From: RPRB01 sp035543115
GTDB taxonomy: Bacteria; Myxococcota; Myxococcia; Myxococcales; Myxococcaceae
Length of the DNA stretch: 56,444 bases
Assembly: GCA_035543115.1 (NCBI GenBank)
Contig: DATKKF010000002.1
Coordinates: forward strand, 1-56,444
Reading direction: 5' to 3'
The notes beneath the pieces were generated by a model. The model was given only the letters and a program-made list of their open reading frames with translations, was not told the DNA's origin and ran no database searches. A program made the translations under genes and the position numbers. Shown one piece after another: positions 1 through 6,416 of this stretch. Within the stretch, counting starts at the first letter, position 1; each line of letters begins with the position of its first letter.

Positions 1-906
1 ACGAAGGACATCCAGATCATCCTGCTGGTCGGCGGGATGACCCGGGTGCCGCTGGTCCGAAAGCGCGTGGCCGAGCTCTTCGGCAAGCCGCCGGTGGTGG
101 GGGTGAATCCTGACGAGGTGGTGGCGCTCGGGGCGGCAGTACACGCCTCGGAGATCGTCGCCCAGCACGGGGAGACGCTGCTCATCGACGTGGCCAGCCA
201 CTCGCTCGGGGTGGGGGTCTACGGTGGCGGCGTCCGGAAGGTGGTGAGGAAGAACACCGCCATCCCGGTGGTGTCACGCGAGGTGTTCCTGCCCTCGGCT
301 GGTGGGCAGAACAAGGCGCGCATCGTCATCTACCAGGGCGAGTCGGACCAGACCGAGGAGAACGTGAGGCTCGGCGAGGTGCTGCTGAGCGACCTGCGGG
401 TGAAGCACCGCGCGGACACGCCGCTCGAGGTGACGTTCGAGCTGTCCAGCGAGGGGACGGTGAGCGTCCGCTGCATGGACCTCACCACCGGGCTCTCCGA
501 GGCGCTGCGGATCACCCAGCGGACCGAGCTTTCCGCCGAGGAGGTGAAGGTGCTGCGGGCCGAACAGGCCGCCTACCACGCCGACCGGGCGGACCCCGAG
601 ACGCGCGAGCTGGCCACGTTCGAGGACCTGCTCGAGCAGGGGGACACGCTCCGGCGTGCGCTGGAGGCCGGGGCCCGTCGGAGCGAGGACGAGAAGGAGC
701 GGGCCGCCACGGTGAAGCTGGTCGACGACCTGCGCGGTTTGGTGCACCTGGGGCGGACCGCCGCGCTGGCGAAGAACCGCGCCCAGATGCGGGACGTCAC
801 GGTGCGCCTCGGGACGCTGGTCGCCGAGGCCACCGCCGGACGCTCCGCGGCGGCCGCCCCGCGCCCGGCCGCGCAGGGCGCCGGCGAGTCGACCGAGGCC
901 GCGTAG
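1..906 (+). CDS. Hsp70/DnaK-family chaperone, C-terminal part (5' end outside window)
   Basis: The reading frame is open from base 1, so the start lies upstream. The first residues (ILLVGGMTRVPLVRKRV) match the end of the Hsp70 ATPase domain, where this glycine-rich motif contacts nucleotide. The following PDEVVALGAAVHA is also typical. A beta-sandwich peptide-binding domain and an alpha-helical lid follow. The substrate domain is divergent: LLIDVASHSLGVGVYGG stands where housekeeping DnaK has LLLDVTPLSLG. The tail is Ala/Pro-rich (ending GESTEAA) instead of the usual acidic EEV-type end. I therefore read it as an accessory Hsp70 paralogue, not housekeeping dnaK. Family assignment is firm, but the specific role is unknown. 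Confidence 0.9.
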   Translation, partial: TKDIQIILLVGGMTRVPLVRKRVAELFGKPPVVGVNPDEVVALGAAVHASEIVAQHGETLLIDVASHSLGVGVYGGGVRKVVRKNTAIPVVSREVFLPSAGGQNKARIVIYQGESDQTEENVRLGEVLLSDLRVKHRADTPLEVTFELSSEGTVSVRCMDLTTGLSEALRITQRTELSAEEVKVLRAEQAAYHADRADPETRELATFEDLLEQGDTLRRALEAGARRSEDEKERAATVKLVDDLRGLVHLGRTAALAKNRAQMRDVTVRLGTLVAEATAGRSAAAAPRPAAQGAGESTEAA

Positions 907-918
907 GCGCCCGCTCCC

Positions 919-968
919 GACGAGGTGCCCTCCGGACGAGGTGCCGGACGAGGTGCCAGACACCTCGT
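919..968. repeat. Tandem/palindromic dispersed repeat, copy 1
   Basis: The unit GACGAGGTGCC occurs three times in direct orientation (919-929, 935-945 and 947-957). It is closed by the inverted half CACCTCGT at 961-968, so ACGAGGTG (948-955) and CACCTCGT form an 8-bp stem with a 5-nt loop. It lies just after the stop codon of the Hsp70 gene. Mirror-image relatives occur at 46414-46464 and 56200-56219, all intergenic. Confidence 0.75.
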
Positions 969-1092
969 TACGGGCCCCGCAAGCGTCGGACGGCCCACGA
1001 CGCCAAGCGCTTCGGGGTGAAGCATCCCGGCACCCGGATGACCGTGACCGAGCGCGCGTACCCCTCGCCCACCCGGTACACGCCGCAGAGCG

Positions 1093-2490
1093 TCAGGAGC
1101 TCGCGGGGCGGCTGCTGCCCTCGTCGGTCGCACCCGGAATCGGGCTCTCGCCTTCCTCGGCCCGCTCTGGGCTCTCCAGCAGCTTGTAGAGCGTCTTGCG
1201 GTCCACCTCGAGCAGCCGCGCGGCCTCGCTCTTGTTCCCGCCCACCATCGTCAGCACGTGCTGGGCGTAGCGACGGTTCAGCTCGGCGAGCGTGGGCATG
1301 TCCGCGGCGAGGCCGGCGAGCTTCTTCGGCGCATCGCCGATGGGCGCGGGGAAGTCCGCCGGACCGAGCACGCCGGTGGTGTTGAGGGCGAGCGCCCGCG
1401 CCACCACGTTCTCCAGCTGCCGCACGTTCCCCGGCCAGTCGTAGGCCAGAAGCCGCGCCATCGCCTCCTCGGTCACCACCGGGCGCGCTCCGCCCCGGGC
1501 GTGCAGCGCAGCGAAGTGGTCCACCAGCGCCGGGATGTCCTCGCGCCGCTCGCGGAGAGGGGGGAGATGGAGGTGCACCACGTCCAGGCGGTACAGCAGA
1601 TCCTCTCGGAACTTTCCCTCGGCCACCCGCTGCTTGAGGTCCTTGTTGGTGGCGGCGACGATGCGCACGTCCACCTTGACGGGCGTGCTCTCGCCCACCC
1701 GCCGGATCTCGCCCTCCTGCAGCGCCCGCAACAGCTGGCTCTGGATCTTCGGCCCGATGTCGCCGATCTCGTCGAGGAACATCGTTCCTCCGGTCGCCTC
1801 CTCGAAGAGCCCGCGCCGGGTCCCCGACGCGCCGGTGAACGCGCCCCGGGCGTGGCCGAACAGCTCGCTCTCCATCAGCGACTCGGCGATGGCGCCACAG
1901 TCCACCGCGACGAAGCGCCCGGCGCTCCGGGGCGAGCGCTGGTGGAGGCTCCGCGCCACCTGCTCCTTCCCGGTTCCCGTCTCGCCGGTGATCAGCACCG
2001 GCACGTTGGTCGCCGCCGCGCGGGCCACCTGCTTGTACACTTCGAGGATGGCCGCGCTCCGGCCGACGAGCTCCTGCTGCTTCACCCGTGCCCGCAGGCT
2101 CTTGTTCTCCTCGACCAGCCGGCGCTGCTCGAGCGCCCGCCGCACCACCCGGACGATGGCGTCCACGTCGAAGGGCTTGGCCAGGTAGTCGAAGGCCCCC
2201 TTCTGGATGGTGTCCAGCGCGCCCTCGATGTTGCCGAAGGCGGTGAGGACGATGACCGGCGTGTCCGGGTTCCGGGCGAGCGACGCGCGCAGCACCCGGA
2301 GCCCGTCGTCAGGGTCGGGCATCGCCATGTCGGTGAGCACCACGTCCACCGCCGCGGTGCCCTTCAGCAGCTCCTCTGCGGCCGACGCCGAAGCGGCCTC
2401 CGAGACCTCCCCCAGCGGCTTGAGCAGACGCCGGAGCAGCCCGCGGGCGTGCGGGTCGTCGTCGACCACGAGGATGCCCGGGCCGCTCAT
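1093..2490 (-). CDS. NtrC-family sigma54-dependent response regulator
   Basis: This 465-residue protein has the complete three-domain enhancer-binding protein layout. The receiver domain (about 1-120) has acidic residues at 10-12, phospho-acceptor Asp54 (VLTD) and conserved Lys104. The AAA+ domain has Walker A GETGTGKE at about 169-176, the sigma54-contacting GAFTGA loop near 216-221 and Walker B MFLDEIGD. A Fis-type helix-turn-helix sits at the C-terminus (NKSEAARLLEVDRKTLYKLL). It should activate sigma54 promoters after phosphorylation. Its ATG overlaps the stop of the upstream sensor kinase by 4 bp, so the two are co-translated partners. Two good sigma54 promoters lie on the other side of the divergent intergenic region and are the obvious candidate targets. 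Confidence 0.95.
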   Translation of the reverse strand: MSGPGILVVDDDPHARGLLRRLLKPLGEVSEAASASAAEELLKGTAAVDVVLTDMAMPDPDDGLRVLRASLARNPDTPVIVLTAFGNIEGALDTIQKGAFDYLAKPFDVDAIVRVVRRALEQRRLVEENKSLRARVKQQELVGRSAAILEVYKQVARAAATNVPVLITGETGTGKEQVARSLHQRSPRSAGRFVAVDCGAIAESLMESELFGHARGAFTGASGTRRGLFEEATGGTMFLDEIGDIGPKIQSQLLRALQEGEIRRVGESTPVKVDVRIVAATNKDLKQRVAEGKFREDLLYRLDVVHLHLPPLRERREDIPALVDHFAALHARGGARPVVTEEAMARLLAYDWPGNVRQLENVVARALALNTTGVLGPADFPAPIGDAPKKLAGLAADMPTLAELNRRYAQHVLTMVGGNKSEAARLLEVDRKTLYKLLESPERAEEGESPIPGATDEGSSRPASS

Positions 2491-3923
2491 CGCGCCGAGG
2501 CCAGCGCTCCGGACGGCTGGGGGACCCGGCTGGTCGAGGCGGCCGCTCCGGTGTCCGTCCTCGGATGATCGACGCAGGGGAAGCGGACCGTCGCGGTGGT
2601 GCCACTCCCGGGAGTGCTCCGGATGCGGAGCGTGCCCCCGTGCGCGTCGACCAGCCGCTTGGTGGTCGCCAGCCCCAGGCCCTGCCCGGGCAGGCCGCGT
2701 GCCTCGGGGGCCCGGAAGAACGGCTGGTAGAGGCGTGCGAGGACCGCCTCGGTCATCCCGGGCCCGTTGTCGGACACCTCCAGCACCGCCTCGTCACCCT
2801 CGCGCCCGGCGTACACCACCACCCGCGCTCCGGGCCGACCGGCCGAGTACTTCACGGCGTTGGAGATGAGGTTCTGGGCGATCGACTGCACCAGCTGCGC
2901 CGGGACGTCCACGCCGACCTGTCGCGCGAGCTTCCGCTCGATGACCACGCCGTTGAGGGCCGCCACCTGGTCCTGCTCGAGGAGGATGGCGCTCACCGCC
3001 GTGTCCAGCTCGCAGGGTGGCCCCTCGCTGCGCTTGCCGGCGCGACAGAAGCGGAGAAGCGCCTCCACCAGGTCGGCCATCCGCGTGGCGCTCGACTCGG
3101 CGTCGGCCAGCATCTCCCTCACGTCCGGGTCGGTGACGGACTCGGATCTCCGGATGAGCGTCAGGTAGCCCCGGAGCGGGCTGAGCGGGGAGACGAGGTC
3201 GTGCGCCACGCGGCTGGCGAAGGCGTCGAGCTCGTGGTTGCGGCGGTCGAGCTCCGCCAGCTGCTCCTGGATGGTGTGCTCCTGCCTGCGGAGCACCCGG
3301 ACCATCGAGGTCCCCACGGCGACCGCGAGCGCCACCGCAGACAGCGCGACCAGCGCACCGACGAAGGTGGTCTTGGTCCGCAGGCTCTCGCGCTGGTGCA
3401 GGAGCGCCCGGGTCTCCTGGGCGTCCTTGTGCGCCAGCTCACCGGCGAGCGCGTTCAGCTGCTCGGCGATGGGGCGGAGCTCGGCCTCGAGATGCTGGCG
3501 GGCCCGCTCGGCCTCGCGGCGGTTGCTGAACCGCAGGGCCACCCGCGCCGACTGGGCGAGCGCCCGCGCGGTCTCGTCGAAGCGCTTCCACAGCTCCTTC
3601 TCGCCCTCCGGAAGCCCTTGCGTGTACGCGAGCCGGGCCTCCTTGGCGTCGGCGAGCGTCTCCTCCATCTGCGCGTCGGCCAGCTGCCGGGCATCGTCGT
3701 CGGTGGCCCGGATGTGGTCGTCGACCGTGTTCTCCAGCACCGCGGCGTCCACGCGGATGCGAGCGATGAGGGCCTCACGTTCGAGCGCTGCGCCGAACAG
3801 CTCGTCGATGCGCGCGTTGGTCCGGAGCTCGTTCCAGAGCGTGAACGCCGTCACGGCAGCCAGCAGGCCGACGACGAAGAAGAACGCCGCCCGGTAGCGG
3901 CGAAACGACAGCGGTCCATTCAA
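2487..3923 (-). CDS. Membrane sensor histidine kinase, partner of the NtrC-type regulator
   Basis: This is a 478-residue orthodox kinase. It has a TM helix at about 12-30, an alpha-helical periplasmic sensor region (31-185) and a second TM helix (about 186-208). A coiled-coil linker follows, then a HisKA domain with phospho-accepting His241 (VAHDLVSPL). The HATPase domain has N-box NLISNAVKYS (351-360), DNGPG (385-389) and GQGLGLAT (413-420). The extracytoplasmic helical bundle resembles CHASE3-like sensors, but I cannot assign a ligand. The only in-frame start after the upstream stop is TTG at 3923; the nearby ATG at 3919 is in another frame. It overlaps the response regulator gene by 4 bp. 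Confidence 0.93.
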   Translation of the reverse strand: MNGPLSFRRYRAAFFFVVGLLAAVTAFTLWNELRTNARIDELFGAALEREALIARIRVDAAVLENTVDDHIRATDDDARQLADAQMEETLADAKEARLAYTQGLPEGEKELWKRFDETARALAQSARVALRFSNRREAERARQHLEAELRPIAEQLNALAGELAHKDAQETRALLHQRESLRTKTTFVGALVALSAVALAVAVGTSMVRVLRRQEHTIQEQLAELDRRNHELDAFASRVAHDLVSPLSPLRGYLTLIRRSESVTDPDVREMLADAESSATRMADLVEALLRFCRAGKRSEGPPCELDTAVSAILLEQDQVAALNGVVIERKLARQVGVDVPAQLVQSIAQNLISNAVKYSAGRPGARVVVYAGREGDEAVLEVSDNGPGMTEAVLARLYQPFFRAPEARGLPGQGLGLATTKRLVDAHGGTLRIRSTPGSGTTATVRFPCVDHPRTDTGAAASTSRVPQPSGALASAR

Positions 3924-3968
3924 GGCGGGGGCGGCATCCTCTCACAGCCGAGGGGCATCTCGGCCCGT

Positions 3969-3994
3969 GGTTGCAAGATCACTGTAACGCAACC
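3969..3994. promoter_or_regulatory. Inverted repeat GGTTGC-N14-GCAACC, candidate upstream activator site
   Basis: A perfect 6-bp inverted repeat (3969-3974 and 3989-3994) with 14 bp between arms lies in the divergent region between the kinase gene and the sigma54-promoted small gene. It is about 120 bp upstream of the first -24/-12 element, a normal distance for an NtrC-type enhancer. GTTGC recurs near 4077 and near 4340. A separate perfect hairpin, TGGGGA-AAAAC-TCCCCA, lies at 3997-4013. The binding-site role is inference. Confidence 0.45.
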
Positions 3995-4088
3995 GGTGGG
4001 GAAAAACTCCCCAGCTGGCGAAACCGTCCTGCGGAGTCCCTCCCCACAGGAGTGGACAGTCGGGGAAGAGTCGCGCGGTTGCGCAGTG

Positions 4089-4104
4089 TGGCACGGCAGG
4101 TGCT
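4089..4104 (+). promoter_or_regulatory. Sigma54 (-24/-12) promoter of the first lysine-rich small protein
   Basis: The sequence TGGCACG-GCAG-GTGCT matches the sigma54 consensus TGGCACG-N4-TTGCW at all but one position. The invariant GG (4090-4091) and GC (4102-4103) have the obligatory spacing. Transcription would start near 4115, giving a leader of about 30 nt before the ATG at 4146, which has an AAGGAG ribosome-binding site. An NtrC-type activator is encoded divergently next door. Confidence 0.8.
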
Positions 4105-4145
4105 GTGCACCGACCCGCTGTTCAAACCCTCAAGGAGCAAATTCC

Positions 4146-4322
4146 ATGAAGAAGCTGATCGCCGCCCTCGTCCTCGCCACCTCTTTCGCGGCCCTGGCCG
4201 ACGACGCTGCCAAGACCACTGCCCCGGCGAAGACCGAGAAGAAGACCACCGAGAAGAAGACCACCGAGACCAAGACCCAGACCACGAAGCCGGCGGCCGA
4301 GAAGGCTCCCGAGAAGAAGTAG
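4146..4322 (+). CDS. Small secreted lysine/threonine-rich protein, paralogue 1
   Basis: This is a 58-residue protein with a clear Sec signal peptide (MKKLIAALVLATSFAALA, likely cleaved before Asp19-Asp20). The mature peptide has only about 40 residues, almost entirely Lys, Thr, Glu, Ala and Pro with KKTTEKKTTE-type repeats and no Cys or aromatic residues, so it is probably disordered and strongly basic. A ribosome-binding site (AAGGAG) precedes the ATG. It is a tandem paralogue of the gene at 4466: the first 22 or so residues are nearly identical, while the mature parts have diverged to a different Lys-rich sequence. It is driven by its own sigma54 promoter. I do not recognise a characterised family. 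Confidence 0.85.
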   Translation: MKKLIAALVLATSFAALADDAAKTTAPAKTEKKTTEKKTTETKTQTTKPAAEKAPEKK

Positions 4323-4382
4323 GCGTTTTCGCAGTCCTGTTGCACCCGGCGGGGTGGGTCTGCGAGAGCGGGCTCACCCCGC

Positions 4383-4398
4383 TGGCACGTTCGGTGCT
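4383..4398 (+). promoter_or_regulatory. Sigma54 (-24/-12) promoter of the second lysine-rich small protein
   Basis: The element TGGCACG-TTCG-GTGCT has exactly the same -24 and -12 boxes as the promoter at 4089, with GG at 4384-4385 and GC at 4396-4397 correctly spaced. The predicted start is near 4409, about 57 nt before the ATG at 4466. Identical boxes with a different spacer and different flanks suggest both promoters are under selection and serve the same regulon. Confidence 0.8.
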
Positions 4399-4465
4399 CT
4401 GATCTGTCGCTGACGCAGCATCTCGCTGCTGTCGTGACGTCATCGCCGCAGGAGTTCCCACAACC

Positions 4466-4639
4466 ATGAAGAAGCTGATCGCCGCGCTGATCCTCGCCAC
4501 CTCGTTCGCTGCTTTCGCCGACGACGCTGCCAAGATGGACGCGCCGAAGTCCGCGAAGAAGTCCAGCAAGAAGGCCAAGAAGTCCTCGAAGGAGGCTCCG
4601 GCCGCCGAGAAGGCTGCCGAGCCGGCCCCCGCGAAGTAA
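4466..4639 (+). CDS. Small secreted lysine/alanine-rich protein, paralogue 2
   Basis: This 57-residue protein begins at ATG 4466 behind an AGGAG ribosome-binding site. Its signal peptide (MKKLIAALILATSFAAFA) differs from that of paralogue 1 at only two residues, and both mature proteins start with DDAAK. The mature part has KKSSKKAKKSSK-type runs followed by an Ala/Glu/Pro tail, resembling a histone-H1-like or polyanion-binding tail. It has no Cys and no predicted fold. The gene has its own sigma54 promoter and is followed directly by a strong intrinsic terminator. The pair looks like a recent tandem duplication in which the export signal is conserved and the cargo has drifted in sequence but kept its composition. 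Confidence 0.85.
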   Translation: MKKLIAALILATSFAAFADDAAKMDAPKSAKKSSKKAKKSSKEAPAAEKAAEPAPAK

Positions 4640-4666
4640 GCCGTTCGCCTCAACTCCCGAAGAGAA

Positions 4667-4721
4667 CGATGGGGCGTGTTGCACGCGTGAAGCGCGTGCG
4701 GCGCGCTCCATCGTCGTTTTT
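4667..4721 (+). terminator. Strong rho-independent terminator after the twin small genes
   Basis: A 21-bp stem (4667-4687 paired with 4693-4713, four G-U pairs and no bulges) with loop TGAAG is followed by TCG and five T residues (4717-4721). It begins 28 nt after the stop codon of the second small protein. There is no matching T-run on the other strand, so it acts only on plus-strand transcripts. Confidence 0.88.
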
Positions 4722-4816
4722 CGGGCGCTCGGGCGCTGCTCGGGGGCTTCTCGCCCGGCTCCACGGGCCCCTCGTCGGGACGCGGGCGGCGGGCCGCGGA
4801 TGGTGGGCGGACAAGG

Positions 4817-5425
4817 TCAGCCGGCCAGGGGGCTCGCGGCCGGGAGCGGCGGCCTGGGATGCACCCAGGCATCCACCAGGGCGAGCGGCCGGGCCAGCAG
4901 CTCCCGCCAGACGTAGAGGGCGCGCCAGCGTCCCCCGCCCGCTCGGACTCCCACCGCGTCGATGCCGGCCGAGCGCGCGAGGAACACCGCCCGTGGCAGA
5001 TGGAAGGCCTGGGTGACCAGGATGGCCCGCTGCACGCCGAAGACGCCGCGGGCGCGCCAGCAGCTGTCGAAGGTCGAGACGCCCTCCAGGTCCACCGAGA
5101 TGGCCCGCTCGGGGACCCCGCCCTTGGTGAGGTAGCGGCGCATCGAGCGGATCTCGTCGTGGTACGGGTCGGCGTTCCCGGTGAGGAGCAGCCGCTCCAC
5201 CCGTCCATTCCGCCAGAGGAGCAGAGCGGTGTCCAGGCGTTCCGCGAGGATGGGCGAGGGCTCCCCGCCCGGGGCGAGCCCCGCGCCGAAGACGATGCCC
5301 CAGGGCACCGCCGGCGCGGCCTCCGGCGGAACGAGGTGCCGCCGGGTGGTCAGCTCGATGTACGTGGTCGGTGCCACCGCGACGACGAGCAGCACGGCGA
5401 ATCCGAGGGCCACGGTTCTGCTCAT
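4817..5425 (-). CDS. SanA/YdcF-like DUF218 membrane protein
   Basis: This 202-residue protein has an N-terminal membrane anchor (about 5-25) followed by a DUF218 domain: GIVFGAGL, LLLTGNADPYHDEIRSM, VSTFDSCWRARGVFG, and AILVTQAFHLPRAVFLAR. These blocks match SanA (the E. coli vancomycin-exclusion protein) and related YdcF proteins, which act in envelope or murein-precursor metabolism by mechanisms that are not well defined. It is transcribed away from atpG, with 78 bp between the two starts. Confidence 0.85.
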   Translation of the reverse strand: MSRTVALGFAVLLVVAVAPTTYIELTTRRHLVPPEAAPAVPWGIVFGAGLAPGGEPSPILAERLDTALLLWRNGRVERLLLTGNADPYHDEIRSMRRYLTKGGVPERAISVDLEGVSTFDSCWRARGVFGVQRAILVTQAFHLPRAVFLARSAGIDAVGVRAGGGRWRALYVWRELLARPLALVDAWVHPRPPLPAASPLAG

Positions 5426-5503
5426 GCGGCGCAGGGGCGCCTCCGGGGTGCGCGGTGGTTGATTCTGCGGCCACCGGGCAGTAAGGGGCCCCCCCGACCT
5501 CCC

Positions 5504-6379
5504 ATGGCCAGCCTTCGAGACATACGGAAGCGCATCCGGTCCGTGAAGAGCACCCAGCAGATCACCAAGGCGATGAAGATGGTCTCCGCGGCCAAGCTCC
5601 GTCGGGCTCAGGACGCCATCGTCGCCGCGCGTCCGTACGCGCGCGCCCTGGACCAGATGATCGCGGATCTCGTCTCTCGGAGCGAGGGGCTCTCACACCC
5701 GCTGCTCACCTCCCGGCCGGTTCGCCGCGTGGAGATCCTCGCGCTCACCTCTGACCGTGGCCTCGCCGGAGGCTTCAACGCCAACGTCATCCGGCGGGTG
5801 GGGCGCTACGCCTACGAGCGAGACCGCTCCACCAGCCTCCGCGTCACCACCGTGGGCCGGAAGGGGCTGGAGGCGTTCCGGCGCCGCCATCTGGAGGTCC
5901 GCAAGGACCACGTCGGGCTCTACGCGCGCCTGAGCTACGCGACCGCGCGGTCGCTCGCCGAGGAGCTGACCACCGAGTTTCTCGAGGACCGGGTCGACCA
6001 GGTGCTGCTCGTGTACAACGAGTTCGTGTCCGCCATCACCCAGCGCGTGGTGCTCACCCCGCTCTTGCCCTTCGAGCGGCCCGCGGTCGAGGAGGGTCAG
6101 CCCAGCGGCCTGCGCTCGATGATCGACTTCGAGTACGAGTCGTCGAAGGAGGCGGTGCTCGACAAGCTGGTGCCGCAGGCCGTGGCCACCCGCGTCTACC
6201 GGGCGCTGCTCGAGTCGGTGGCCAGCGAGCACGGCGCGCGGATGAGCGCGATGGAGAACGCGACCAGCAATGCCTCGGACGCCATCTCCAAGCTGACCCT
6301 GACCTACAACCGTACCCGCCAGGCGGCGATCACCAAGGAGCTGATGGAGATCGTCTCCGGCGCCGAGGCGCTGAAGTAG
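5504..6379 (+). CDS. atpG: F1F0 ATP synthase gamma subunit
   Basis: The 291-residue protein has the N-terminal rotor helix (MASLRDIRKRIRSVKSTQQ, ITKAMKMVSAAKLRRAQ) and the C-terminal helix (MENATSNASDAISKLTLTYNRTRQ) of gamma subunits, the central stalk that turns inside the alpha3beta3 ring. ATG 5504 gives the normal family length. atpD follows after 37 bp. The alpha-subunit gene, which usually lies immediately upstream, is absent, so the synthase genes are split between loci. Confidence 0.97.
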   Translation: MASLRDIRKRIRSVKSTQQITKAMKMVSAAKLRRAQDAIVAARPYARALDQMIADLVSRSEGLSHPLLTSRPVRRVEILALTSDRGLAGGFNANVIRRVGRYAYERDRSTSLRVTTVGRKGLEAFRRRHLEVRKDHVGLYARLSYATARSLAEELTTEFLEDRVDQVLLVYNEFVSAITQRVVLTPLLPFERPAVEEGQPSGLRSMIDFEYESSKEAVLDKLVPQAVATRVYRALLESVASEHGARMSAMENATSNASDAISKLTLTYNRTRQAAITKELMEIVSGAEALK

Positions 6380-6416
6380 CGCCCTTTCCGTCCAGCGAAG
6401 AGAGCAACGAGCGAAA

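Noticed and set aside
274..963. Long minus-strand open frame opposite the Hsp70 gene
   Set aside because: Composition is Arg/Gly/Leu/Pro shadow coding from a GC-rich plus-strand gene with clear family identity.
1258..2568. Long plus-strand open frame opposite the response regulator
   Set aside because: Antisense shadow; the minus strand encodes an unambiguous NtrC-type protein.
3979..5208. Minus-strand frame spanning the small secreted genes and the SanA-like gene
   Set aside because: Ser/Arg/Pro-rich shadow. The two small plus-strand genes have signal peptides, ribosome-binding sites, promoters and a terminator.
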